Assembly (NCBI GenBank): GCA_964539975.1 | Contig: CAZIKK010000003.1 | Span: forward strand, 1-64,000 | Direction: 5' to 3' | Length of the DNA stretch: 64,000 nucleotides | Source of the DNA: 38-11 sp964539975 | Lineage (GTDB): Bacteria > Bacillota > Clostridia > Tissierellales > Dethiosulfatibacteraceae | In this document: positions 57,029 through 64,000 of the stretch, piece by piece | How the letters are laid out: every line of letters begins with the position of its first letter | How positions within the stretch are numbered: the stretch's first letter is position 1 | Translations under genes and position numbers: made by a program | The notes under the pieces: generated by a model | What the model was told of the DNA's origin: nothing | What the model saw: only the letters and a program-made list of their open reading frames with translations | Database searches by the model: none

Positions 57029-59551
57029 ATGAAAAAAGAAAAATACCAAGTCAGTGGCATGACCTGTGCGGCATGTTCCCTGGCTGTTGAAAAACAAGTC
57101 AAAAAAATCGATGGCATCTCTGACATTCATGTCAATTTGCTTCAGAATAATATGACTGTCACTTATGATGAGAGCAAAGCCAATCCTGATACCATCATGA
57201 AAGCAGTAGCCGATGCAGGTTATGGTGCCTCGCCACAGGACAAGTCAAAAAACGAATCTCAGTCATCTGAAAATGATCCAGCTGAAGCCGCTTATCAAAT
57301 CATGCGCCGACGTTTTATCTGGTCTTTTGTCTTTACGTTCCCTTTGTTTTACATTTCCATGGGACATATGTACCAGTGGCCAATGCCTGGATTTTTACTG
57401 GGTCATGCTAATGCTTTGAATTTCGCTTTCACGCAATTCTTGTTGACCGTTCCAGTAGCCATTATCAACCACAGTTACTACCTGAATGGGTTTAAAACTC
57501 TTTGGAAAAGATCCCCCAATATGGATTCTCTCATCGCTGTAGGTACTGGTGCCGCTATACTATATGGTATCTTTGCCATTTTTAGAATTGGCACAGGTCT
57601 TGGTCATCAAAATATGGAATTGGTGATGGCCTATTCTCATGACTTGTACTTTGAATCGTCGGGTGTCATTCTGACTCTGATCACGTTAGGAAAATTCCTT
57701 GAAGCTCGAGCAAAAGGCAGTACTTCTGAAGCCATCAAGAAATTAATGGATTTAAGTCCTAAAACAGCTCTTGTGGAAAGAGATGGGTTGGAGATCACCA
57801 TTCCCGTGGAAGCATTGGTTGCTGGAGACTTTGTCTTGGTCAAGCCTGGTCAACGTGTTCCTGCTGATGGTCTAGTCATGGACGGTTACACTTCTGTTGA
57901 TGAAGCCATGATCACTGGAGAAAGTATCCCTGTTGAAAAGAAAGCTGGCAACAAGGTAACCGCAGGCAGCATCAATAAAACGGGTTTTATCAAATTTAAA
58001 GCAGAGAAAGTCGGTGAAGATACCACTCTATCACAAATTATCCGATTGGTGGAAGAAGCACAAGCCACAAAAGCACCTATCGCAAAAATGGCAGATAAAA
58101 TCAGTGGCGTTTTTGTACCCGTGGTGTTAGCTATTTCTTTGGTTTCCACCATCGTTTGGCTATTGTTAGGCTATTCCTTTGAATTTGCCTTGTCTATCGG
58201 CATTGCTGTTCTTGTCATCTCCTGTCCTTGTGCCTTGGGGCTTGCCACGCCTACTGCCATCATGGTGGGAACAGGAAAAGGCGCTGAAAATGGGATCTTG
58301 ATTAAATCGGGAGAGGCTTTGGAAGTTGGACATAAGGTGCAAACTATTGTACTAGACAAGACAGGTACCATCACCGTTGGCCAACCTGAAGTAAAAGACA
58401 TCCTTTCTTTTAACCACACCTCAGAAGCCTCTATTTTAAGGCTCAGTGCTTCTCTTGAAAAAGGATCTGAGCATCCCTTGGCAGAAGCTGTGATTCAAAA
58501 GGCAGAATCTGAATCTCTCGATTTTTATCCTGTGGAATCCTTTAACGCCATCCCTGGAAAAGGCATTACGGGTAGCATTGAAGGCCGAACTTACCATTTA
58601 GGTAATTTAAAGCTTATGAAAGAAAATGGGATCGAAGTAGACGCTCATACTCAACTTCACAATCGTTTGAGCAACGAAGGCAAAACCTTGCTGTATTTGG
58701 CAGATGACCAACTGCTTGGCATCTTAACCGCAGCGGATGTAGTGAAAGATACTAGCGTGGAGGCCATCCAGACTTTCAAGAAGATGGGACTTGACGTAGT
58801 GATGTTAACTGGTGACAATCAATTAACCGGCGAAGCCATTGGTCGTCAGGTTGGCGTGGATCACGTAATCGCTGAAGTCATGCCGGCAGAGAAAGAGCAA
58901 GCCATTCGATCTCTTCAAGGTCAAGGCAAAGTAGTCGCTATGGTGGGTGATGGCATTAACGATGCACCTGCTCTTGCGCGAGCAGATATAGGCATCGCTA
59001 TTGGTGCCGGTACAGATGTGGCGATGGAATCAGCAGATATGGTCTTGATGAGAAGTGATTTAATGGATGTGGCATCCGCCATACAGTTAAGCAAAGCCAC
59101 CATTCGAAATATCAAACAAAATTTGTTCTGGGCGTTCTTTTATAACTCAGCAGGAATCCCTTTGGCTGCCGGCTTGTTCTATTCTGTGTTGGGTTGGAAA
59201 TTAAGTCCTATGTTCGCCGCCGCTGCCATGAGCTTGAGTTCTGTTTCCGTTGTAGCTAACGCTTTGAGATTGAAAGGATTCAAACCTATTCATACCAAAA
59301 TTAAACCCAATCAACCTATTCATACCAAAGGAGATGATGAAATGAAAAGAGAAATCATTATTGAAGGCATGACTTGCAACCATTGCAAGATGCGTGTCGA
59401 AAAAACCTTAAGAGAAACCGATGGTGTGGTTTCCGCCGATGTGATTCTGGATGAAAAAAAAGCAGTGGTTGTCCTAGATCAAGACTTGTCTGACCAGCAT
59501 TTGACTGATTTGATTCATGACGCTGGCTACAAAGTCATTGAAATTAAATAG
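57029..59551 (+). CDS. copA: Copper-exporting P1B ATPase with C-terminal CopZ domain
   Basis: 840 aa from the ATG at 57029 after GGGAGG. N-terminal HMA domain with MTCAAC (C13, C16), eight membrane helices, TGES actuator loop, the copper-transport motif CPC in ISCPCALGLA, DKTGT phosphorylation site and GDGINDAP hinge. After a linker with two PIHTK repeats a second HMA domain (from residue 772) with MTCNHC follows, a complete 69-aa CopZ chaperone fused in frame. Pumps Cu(I) out of the cell. Controlled by CsoR. Confidence 0.96.
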   Translation: MKKEKYQVSGMTCAACSLAVEKQVKKIDGISDIHVNLLQNNMTVTYDESKANPDTIMKAVADAGYGASPQDKSKNESQSSENDPAEAAYQIMRRRFIWSFVFTFPLFYISMGHMYQWPMPGFLLGHANALNFAFTQFLLTVPVAIINHSYYLNGFKTLWKRSPNMDSLIAVGTGAAILYGIFAIFRIGTGLGHQNMELVMAYSHDLYFESSGVILTLITLGKFLEARAKGSTSEAIKKLMDLSPKTALVERDGLEITIPVEALVAGDFVLVKPGQRVPADGLVMDGYTSVDEAMITGESIPVEKKAGNKVTAGSINKTGFIKFKAEKVGEDTTLSQIIRLVEEAQATKAPIAKMADKISGVFVPVVLAISLVSTIVWLLLGYSFEFALSIGIAVLVISCPCALGLATPTAIMVGTGKGAENGILIKSGEALEVGHKVQTIVLDKTGTITVGQPEVKDILSFNHTSEASILRLSASLEKGSEHPLAEAVIQKAESESLDFYPVESFNAIPGKGITGSIEGRTYHLGNLKLMKENGIEVDAHTQLHNRLSNEGKTLLYLADDQLLGILTAADVVKDTSVEAIQTFKKMGLDVVMLTGDNQLTGEAIGRQVGVDHVIAEVMPAEKEQAIRSLQGQGKVVAMVGDGINDAPALARADIGIAIGAGTDVAMESADMVLMRSDLMDVASAIQLSKATIRNIKQNLFWAFFYNSAGIPLAAGLFYSVLGWKLSPMFAAAAMSLSSVSVVANALRLKGFKPIHTKIKPNQPIHTKGDDEMKREIIIEGMTCNHCKMRVEKTLRETDGVVSADVILDEKKAVVVLDQDLSDQHLTDLIHDAGYKVIEIK
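59283..59329 (+). repeat. 17-bp direct repeat in the CopA-CopZ linker
   Basis: AACCTATTCATACCAAA occurs at 59283-59299 and 59313-59329, spaced 30 bp (ten codons), encoding PIHTK twice. The second copy supplies the AAA of the internal ribosome binding site. Confidence 0.85.
59342..59551 (+). CDS. copZ: CopZ copper chaperone, likely internal translation start within copA
   Basis: The ATG at 59342 is in frame with copA and is preceded by AAAGGAG (59327-59333) at an ideal 8-nt distance. Starting there gives a 69-aa protein MKREIIIEGMTCNHCKMRV... that is a whole CopZ with the CxxC copper site. So a free chaperone may be made besides the fused form. That translation starts here is inferred from the sequence only. 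Confidence 0.6.
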   Translation: MKREIIIEGMTCNHCKMRVEKTLRETDGVVSADVILDEKKAVVVLDQDLSDQHLTDLIHDAGYKVIEIK

Positions 59552-59562
59552 GAGGCGGTCTC

Positions 59563-59832
59563 TTGAAAGCAGATAAGAAAAAAGTTATGCGCTATCTTAA
59601 AACCGCTCAAGGACAAATGGAAGGCATTATGCGTATGGTTGAAGATGACCGATACTGTGTCGATATCTCCAATCAAATTCTAGCTGTGCAGTCCCTTCTG
59701 AAGAAAGCCAACCATGATATTTTAAAAGCACATATTAATGGCTGTATCAAAGATGCCTTTCAACAGGGAGAATCCGAATCCGAGAAGTTGGATGAAGTCA
59801 TGCGTATTCTTGACAAGTATTACCAGATCTGA
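59563..59832 (+). CDS. csoR: Copper-sensing repressor CsoR
   Basis: 89 aa from a TTG start after AGGAGG. All-helical CsoR/RcnR family (DUF156); the Cu(I) ligands C32, H57 and C61 (HxxxC) are present, as in copper sensors. It should repress copA through the palindrome at 56998-57016, and possibly the ccdA operon through the same kind of site at 14772-14790. Confidence 0.93.
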   Translation: MKADKKKVMRYLKTAQGQMEGIMRMVEDDRYCVDISNQILAVQSLLKKANHDILKAHINGCIKDAFQQGESESEKLDEVMRILDKYYQI

Positions 59833-59842
59833 TCTTAATGAG

Positions 59843-59889
59843 AAAAACCCGCTCGCGCCGCATTAATCACGGAGAGAACGGGTTTTTTT
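59843..59889. terminator. Bidirectional terminator between csoR and kamA-like gene
   Basis: AAAACCCG (about 59844-59851) and CGGGTTTT (59879-59886) close a hairpin with inner pairs (CTC/GAG, CCG/CGG); T runs on both strands. Confidence 0.85.
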
Positions 59890-59892
59890 GCT

Positions 59893-60999
59893 TTACATCC
59901 CTTTTAACACATCGTCCAGCCAAGCTGATTTTTTGTCGATATCCACAAAGAACAATCGGTCACTGTCTTCCTCGAATTTGTTTTGTTGGAATTTGAAGAT
60001 AAACTGTGTATCTGTCTTCCCAATAATCTCAATTTTGCCTCTTGGGTGGGACATGGCAAATTTGAATCCTTTGCCTAAGCCATTCATTTTCTTTTTCGCT
60101 TCTGCCACTATGTCGATTCCTTCGTAAAAAGGCACTTGGAAGTGTTCTTTGACGTATTTGACTGGTCGACACTGGAATAAATAGTAGGGTTGGATCCCTA
60201 TGGCTGTCAATCCATTCATCAGTTCCGCCAACACATCTGGCTGGTCATTGATGCCTTTTAACAGCACGGTTTGATTCTTAACAGCTATTCCAATGTTTTT
60301 TAAAGCCTTGATTCCTTTTTTGGCTTCTTCTGTCAATTCTTTTGGATGGTTGAATTGTGTAACCACCACAATTTCTTTTTTTGTTAAATAATGTTTCAGC
60401 AATCTCAGTAGTTCCTCATCCATATAAATTCTTTGGGGAAATACAACGGGAATTCTGGTTCCGAATCTTATGAAATCCAAATGCTCAATTTCACTTAAAT
60501 GCTTCAAGTATTCTTCTATCACATGATTATCCAGGGCAAAAGAGTCACCACCAGATATCAGCACATTGTTGATTTCCTTATGATCCTTGATATAAGCAAT
60601 CGATTCTTCCATTCTTGTCAGTGTTTCTTCAGTAGAGTAGCCTACCATTCTTTTTCTAAAGCAATGTCTACAATACATATAACAGACATTTGTGCTAAGA
60701 ACCAACGCTGTTGTATGGTATTTGTGCTGAATTCCAGGCATTTTAGTATTTGAAGCTTCTCCACTGGTGTCATAATCACCAGATTCGTCTAATTCACTTA
60801 ATGATGGAACCGATAGTTTTCTAATGGGATCATTGGGATCTTGCCAGTTAATCAGATCAAAGTAGTATCGGGTAATTCTCATGGGATGTCTATCTGCGAT
60901 CTCATTCAAAGATCGTTTCTCATCCTCTGTCATCGGCATGACTTGTGCCAATTCATCAACTTTTAAAATACTATCTTTCAAATACTCTTTCCACGACAT
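59893..60999 (-). CDS. KamA family radical SAM aminomutase-like protein
   Basis: 368 aa. The radical SAM motif CYMYCRHC (CxxxCxxC) is followed by FRKRMVG, as in lysine 2,3-aminomutase; a C-terminal SHPRGKIEIIG stretch may carry the PLP lysine. The usual lysine 2,3-aminomutase has about 416 residues and EpmB about 340, so this one is intermediate and its substrate (lysine, glutamate or a protein lysine) cannot be fixed. kal is in the window but far away. Confidence 0.87.
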   Translation of the reverse strand: MSWKEYLKDSILKVDELAQVMPMTEDEKRSLNEIADRHPMRITRYYFDLINWQDPNDPIRKLSVPSLSELDESGDYDTSGEASNTKMPGIQHKYHTTALVLSTNVCYMYCRHCFRKRMVGYSTEETLTRMEESIAYIKDHKEINNVLISGGDSFALDNHVIEEYLKHLSEIEHLDFIRFGTRIPVVFPQRIYMDEELLRLLKHYLTKKEIVVVTQFNHPKELTEEAKKGIKALKNIGIAVKNQTVLLKGINDQPDVLAELMNGLTAIGIQPYYLFQCRPVKYVKEHFQVPFYEGIDIVAEAKKKMNGLGKGFKFAMSHPRGKIEIIGKTDTQFIFKFQQNKFEEDSDRLFFVDIDKKSAWLDDVLKGM

Positions 61000-61078
61000 T
61001 GTTTTATTTCCTCCAAATTTGTTTACTGGATAAACCAGTCCTATTCATCGTTTTTTTTGCGCCAATCGTTCAATATTC

Positions 61079-61873
61079 TCATTGATGATTGACACGTTCT
61101 TTGATTTGCCATTGTTTAAATTCCTTTACAAAGGCCACTAAATTATCTGTCGCACATTCAAAAAACGCTTTCCCGCTTTCCGCAGATGCCAATGTTGGAT
61201 CTCCAACTCCACCAAACTCTGATATCTTTGACCAGATGTCTGTAAAAACAACCTTGCCGTTGCACTTGTCCCACCCAAAGAATTCTGATTCCTGCAACCC
61301 ATATTCTTTTCTTGCAAGAGACATGTTTACATACTCTGGGTACTTATATAGATACATGGAGGTTTCCAATTCTCCAGCATGGCTGATCCCACCAGGTGGT
61401 GATTGTCTAATCTTTTCTATTTCTTCGTTTCCCATCAACATCATGGGTGTGGTGGCCACACATATGACGCCCTCATTTTCCCAAACTGTCCGCTTAGCTG
61501 CAATGCTTACATGATCTTTGTTTGAGCCATGCCCATTGATCAAGATGATTCTTTTGAAGTTGTGCTTGACCAGACTGTTTGTGATCCCTAATAAGAATTC
61601 AATAAAGGCAAAGGATGGAATGTCAATCGCTCCAGGAAAGTCAAAATGGTGTTTGTTGATCCCATAGCTGACAACAGGCAAGACAACTACCTGATCTGGT
61701 ATTTGTTGTGCCGCCATATGACAAACTTCCTCAACGATCATGTTGTCTGTATCCACCGGCAGATGCATGGCATGGTCTTCTATGGTTCCAATTGGAACAA
61801 TGGCTACCCTTTCTTCTTTTGCCGCCTGTTTGATTTCAGGCCACGTCATTTTCCCATAGAGATAGTTTTTCAA
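61079..61873 (-). CDS. Creatininase family amidohydrolase
   Basis: 264 aa. GTIEDHAMHLPVDTDN with the metal-binding Glu/His/Asp, the NGHGSNKDHV loop and GGISHAGELETSMYL are the conserved metal-site segments of the creatininase/MftE family, which opens small ring amides or cleaves C-terminal peptides. Downstream of a dipeptide-type ABC transporter (13 nt after dppC), so it may act on the imported compound. Confidence 0.9.
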   Translation of the reverse strand: MKNYLYGKMTWPEIKQAAKEERVAIVPIGTIEDHAMHLPVDTDNMIVEEVCHMAAQQIPDQVVVLPVVSYGINKHHFDFPGAIDIPSFAFIEFLLGITNSLVKHNFKRIILINGHGSNKDHVSIAAKRTVWENEGVICVATTPMMLMGNEEIEKIRQSPPGGISHAGELETSMYLYKYPEYVNMSLARKEYGLQESEFFGWDKCNGKVVFTDIWSKISEFGGVGDPTLASAESGKAFFECATDNLVAFVKEFKQWQIKERVNHQ

Positions 61874-61885
61874 GCCTATATCCTC

Positions 61886-62761
61886 CTACTTTCTAAACTT
61901 GGGATCTAGGAGATCCCTTAGCCCATCTCCAAACATATTGATGGACAATACTGTTACAGCTATAGTGGCACCTGAATAGATGGTAATCCAAGGTGCTCTT
62001 CTGATATGGTTTCTTCCCGCAGCCAGAATATTGCCCCAACTTGGAATTTCCGGAGGGACTCCCACACCAAGGAAACTCAATGATGCTTCAGCCAACATAG
62101 CATAAGCAAATACCATGGTTGCTTGTACGATAATGGGTCCGATACAGTTTGGAAGAACATGCATGATCACACCAAAGTGACTATTGCCTGCCACTCTTGC
62201 CGCCTCTACGTATTGTTGCTCTTTTTGGACAATAAAGGCGCTTCTTACAATCCTAGCCATCCTCGAAGAATAGGTGATAGTCAAGGCAATGACCACATTT
62301 CTAACACTAGGTCCTAAGGCCGCCATGATGCCAATGTTTAATATAATTGATGGAAAAGCCATAAATCCATCCAACACTCTCATCAAGACACTACCAATTT
62401 TTTCGAAATAACCTGCGATAGCACCCAACACCACACCTATAGAGGTTGTGAACAAGACCACCAAAGAACTAATGGTCAGAGACAGCCTGCCTCCGTAAAT
62501 GATTCTGCTAAAAATATCCCTTCCAAAACCATCTGTCCCAAACCAATACTCACCGTCAGGTGGTCTTAGTCGGTTGATGGCGATGATTTCTCTAGGATCA
62601 TGTCGTGTGACAACAGGTGCGCTGATGGAAATAACCACGAAGAGAATAAACACGATCATCCCAATAACAGCCCCTCTATTTTTTGTCAAACTTCGGATCG
62701 TTTTCTTTGCTTTTTCTATTTGGATTTTTGCCCTGTTGTATTCAACCACTTTTTCTTGCAT
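61886..62761 (-). CDS. Dipeptide/oligopeptide ABC transporter permease (DppC type)
   Basis: 291 aa from the ATG at 62761, which has AGGAGGTGAGGA before it and starts 16 nt after the dppB stop; a longer frame would overlap dppB. Six membrane helices and the EAARVAGNSHFGVIMHVLPN motif of DppC permeases. Confidence 0.93.
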   Translation of the reverse strand: MQEKVVEYNRAKIQIEKAKKTIRSLTKNRGAVIGMIVFILFVVISISAPVVTRHDPREIIAINRLRPPDGEYWFGTDGFGRDIFSRIIYGGRLSLTISSLVVLFTTSIGVVLGAIAGYFEKIGSVLMRVLDGFMAFPSIILNIGIMAALGPSVRNVVIALTITYSSRMARIVRSAFIVQKEQQYVEAARVAGNSHFGVIMHVLPNCIGPIIVQATMVFAYAMLAEASLSFLGVGVPPEIPSWGNILAAGRNHIRRAPWITIYSGATIAVTVLSINMFGDGLRDLLDPKFRK

Positions 62762-62777
62762 GTTCTTCCTCACCTCC

Positions 62778-63722
62778 TTAGCTATATGTGATTCTTGGGT
62801 CAATTAGAACGTATATAATATCAATGATTAAGTTAATGGCTACATAAATCAAGGCTATATACAAGACAATCCCCTGTACAACAGGATAGTCCCTGTTGAA
62901 TACCCCAAATATGAGAAGTCGTCCGATGCCTGGAATACCAAAAATTTGTTCTGTCACCACAGCACCACCCATCATGTTGGCCAATGACAATCCCATAACT
63001 GTCAAGGTGGGTACAAAGGCATTCTTCAACGCATGGGCAAACAAGATAGAGGTTTGTTTCGCCCCTTTTGATTTAGCTGTTCGAATAAAGTCACTTTTTA
63101 ATACATCTAGCATATTGGCTCTTGTCATTCTCGCAATTCTTGCTATGGGTGAGATGCCCAATGTAAAGGCCGGAAGCGTCAAGCTCATGAAACTCCTGAA
63201 TAAATCTTCTTCCGGCCCCACATAACCTGTCACAGGGAACCATCCCATCCTCAAAGAGAATGTAAGCATTAAAACCAAACCCAACCAAGATACTGGTAAC
63301 GATACACCAATAGAAGCAAAAAACATCAGTATGTTATCGAAAAGTCGGTTGTGAAATGCGGCAGCAAACACACCAATGGCGATACCAAATACGACCGCTA
63401 TGACAAATGCGTATACCGTCAATAAAACTGTAGGCTTGACATGGTTCAAAATCACTTCCTCAACAGCCGTTCCATAGTAGAGGGAGTTGCCAATGTTGCC
63501 TCTTGCCAAATTAACAATCCAATTGAACCACTGCACCACAATAGGTTGGTCCAAGCCAAGTTCTCTTTCTAAAGCTCTGATCTGCTCCGCTGTGGCATCT
63601 TCTCCCAGTATGGTATCGGCTGGACTACCAGGTGTTAAATGAATGATAAAAAAAACCAAGGTCGACACAACTAGTACAACAGGTATGATTGATAGCAATC
63701 GTTTAGCAATTTTTCTCTTCAT
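62778..63722 (-). CDS. Dipeptide/oligopeptide ABC transporter permease (DppB type)
   Basis: 314 aa with six membrane helices; N-terminal TPGSPADTILGEDATAEQI and the FIRTAKSKGAKQTSILFAHALKNA permease motif are typical of DppB/GsiC. Confidence 0.94.
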   Translation of the reverse strand: MKRKIAKRLLSIIPVVLVVSTLVFFIIHLTPGSPADTILGEDATAEQIRALERELGLDQPIVVQWFNWIVNLARGNIGNSLYYGTAVEEVILNHVKPTVLLTVYAFVIAVVFGIAIGVFAAAFHNRLFDNILMFFASIGVSLPVSWLGLVLMLTFSLRMGWFPVTGYVGPEEDLFRSFMSLTLPAFTLGISPIARIARMTRANMLDVLKSDFIRTAKSKGAKQTSILFAHALKNAFVPTLTVMGLSLANMMGGAVVTEQIFGIPGIGRLLIFGVFNRDYPVVQGIVLYIALIYVAINLIIDIIYVLIDPRITYS

Positions 63723-63803
63723 GGCATCTCCATTCCTCTAAATGTCTTAAACGTTATTTGTGTCCTCTTCTATACATGCGTCCATTCTACTTTTAATTCT
63801 TGT

Positions 63804-64000
63804 TTACTCATCCAACCAAACATTCCAGAAGAATATGTCTGTTGATGGTTGGAAATTCATTAATTTGTCACTCATTACTCTTAATGTGGAATAATCACAG
63901 ATTTTTATGTAGGCGGCATCTTCATAGTAAAGTTCCTGAATTCTTTCCCACATTTCAAATCGTTTGTCAAAATCTGTTTCTCTTATCATGTTTTCCAACA
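63804..64000 (-). CDS. Peptide ABC transporter substrate-binding protein, C-terminal part (cut by window edge)
   Basis: The last 64 codons of a class-C (DppA/OppA-like) binding protein, recognisable by FDKRFEMWERIQELYYEDAAYIKI and the terminal tryptophan-rich FWNVWLDE. The start lies beyond the right edge. First gene of the dpp-creatininase operon. Confidence 0.85.
   Translation of the reverse strand, partial: LENMIRETDFDKRFEMWERIQELYYEDAAYIKICDYSTLRVMSDKLMNFQPSTDIFFWNVWLDE

Noticed and set aside
59893..60999. Bona fide lysine 2,3-aminomutase
   Set aside because: The protein is about 50 residues shorter and its partner genes are absent, so only the family is assigned.

Overview
The window looks like part of the chromosome of a strictly anaerobic, low-GC Gram-positive bacterium of the class Clostridia. 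The sequence evidence is a T-box leader, TPP and ZTP riboswitches with Gram-positive terminators, strong AGGAGG ribosome binding sites, several TTG starts, ferredoxin-linked oxidoreductases (PFOR, KOR), pyruvate formate-lyase, amino-acid fermentation enzymes and a selenoprotein with an in-frame UGA. The genus cannot be named from this sequence. Except for two dispersed groups, most genes lie on the minus strand, reading towards the rRNA operon whose 5' end is cut off at the left edge.

Left part (1-22.2 kb): the 5' end of a 16S rRNA gene with a very long V1 insertion; a solitary trpB behind a T-box; korAB; a corrinoid methyl-transfer island (DUF1638-like/GGDEF protein, URO-D family methyltransferase, corrinoid protein, and divergently the RACo-type activator and a methionine-synthase-activation-like protein); a GntR regulator; an aminotransferase; a tyrosine-rich leader peptide with attenuator in front of DAHP synthase and prephenate dehydrogenase; a ccdA-tlpA-HesB-like selenoprotein operon behind a CsoR-type operator; aminotransferase, homoserine dehydrogenase, site-2 protease, LCP protein, crotonase and 3-aminobutyryl-CoA ammonia lyase.

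Middle part (22.4-38.8 kb): a lipoprotein hydrolase, an ABC exporter and an M20 amidohydrolase on the plus strand; then on the minus strand MsrAB, a TPP-riboswitch-controlled thiamine-precursor transporter (ThiXYZ plus a small thiamine-binding protein), and a cluster larB-larE-larC-ABC importer-fmdE that points to synthesis of the nickel-pincer nucleotide cofactor together with metal uptake. No LarA is present in the window. A second GntR/FCD regulator follows.

Right part (38.9-64 kb): PFOR; a five-gene set of proteins I do not recognise (one with a MoCF-like fold) followed upstream by a complete DctPQM TRAP transporter and a short-chain dehydrogenase, with a promoter overlapped by GTATAC-core operators; a 4-hydroxybutyryl-CoA dehydratase operon with NifU-like and CGGC-type small proteins behind a sigma-54 promoter and its likely activator; pflB-pflA behind a ZTP riboswitch; a copper operon (CopA with a C-terminal CopZ that also has its own ribosome binding site, then CsoR); a KamA-family radical SAM enzyme, a creatininase-family hydrolase and a dipeptide-type ABC transporter cut by the right edge.

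The genes fit an amino-acid and carboxylate fermenting anaerobe with ferredoxin-based energy metabolism and metal-dependent enzymes. The strongest candidates for something not yet described are the five-gene/TRAP/SDR cluster (42.8-49.6 kb), the copper-type-operator-controlled selenoprotein operon (14.8-16.4 kb), the tyrosine leader-peptide attenuator (12.6-12.8 kb) and the DUF1638-like/diguanylate cyclase fusion in the corrinoid island.
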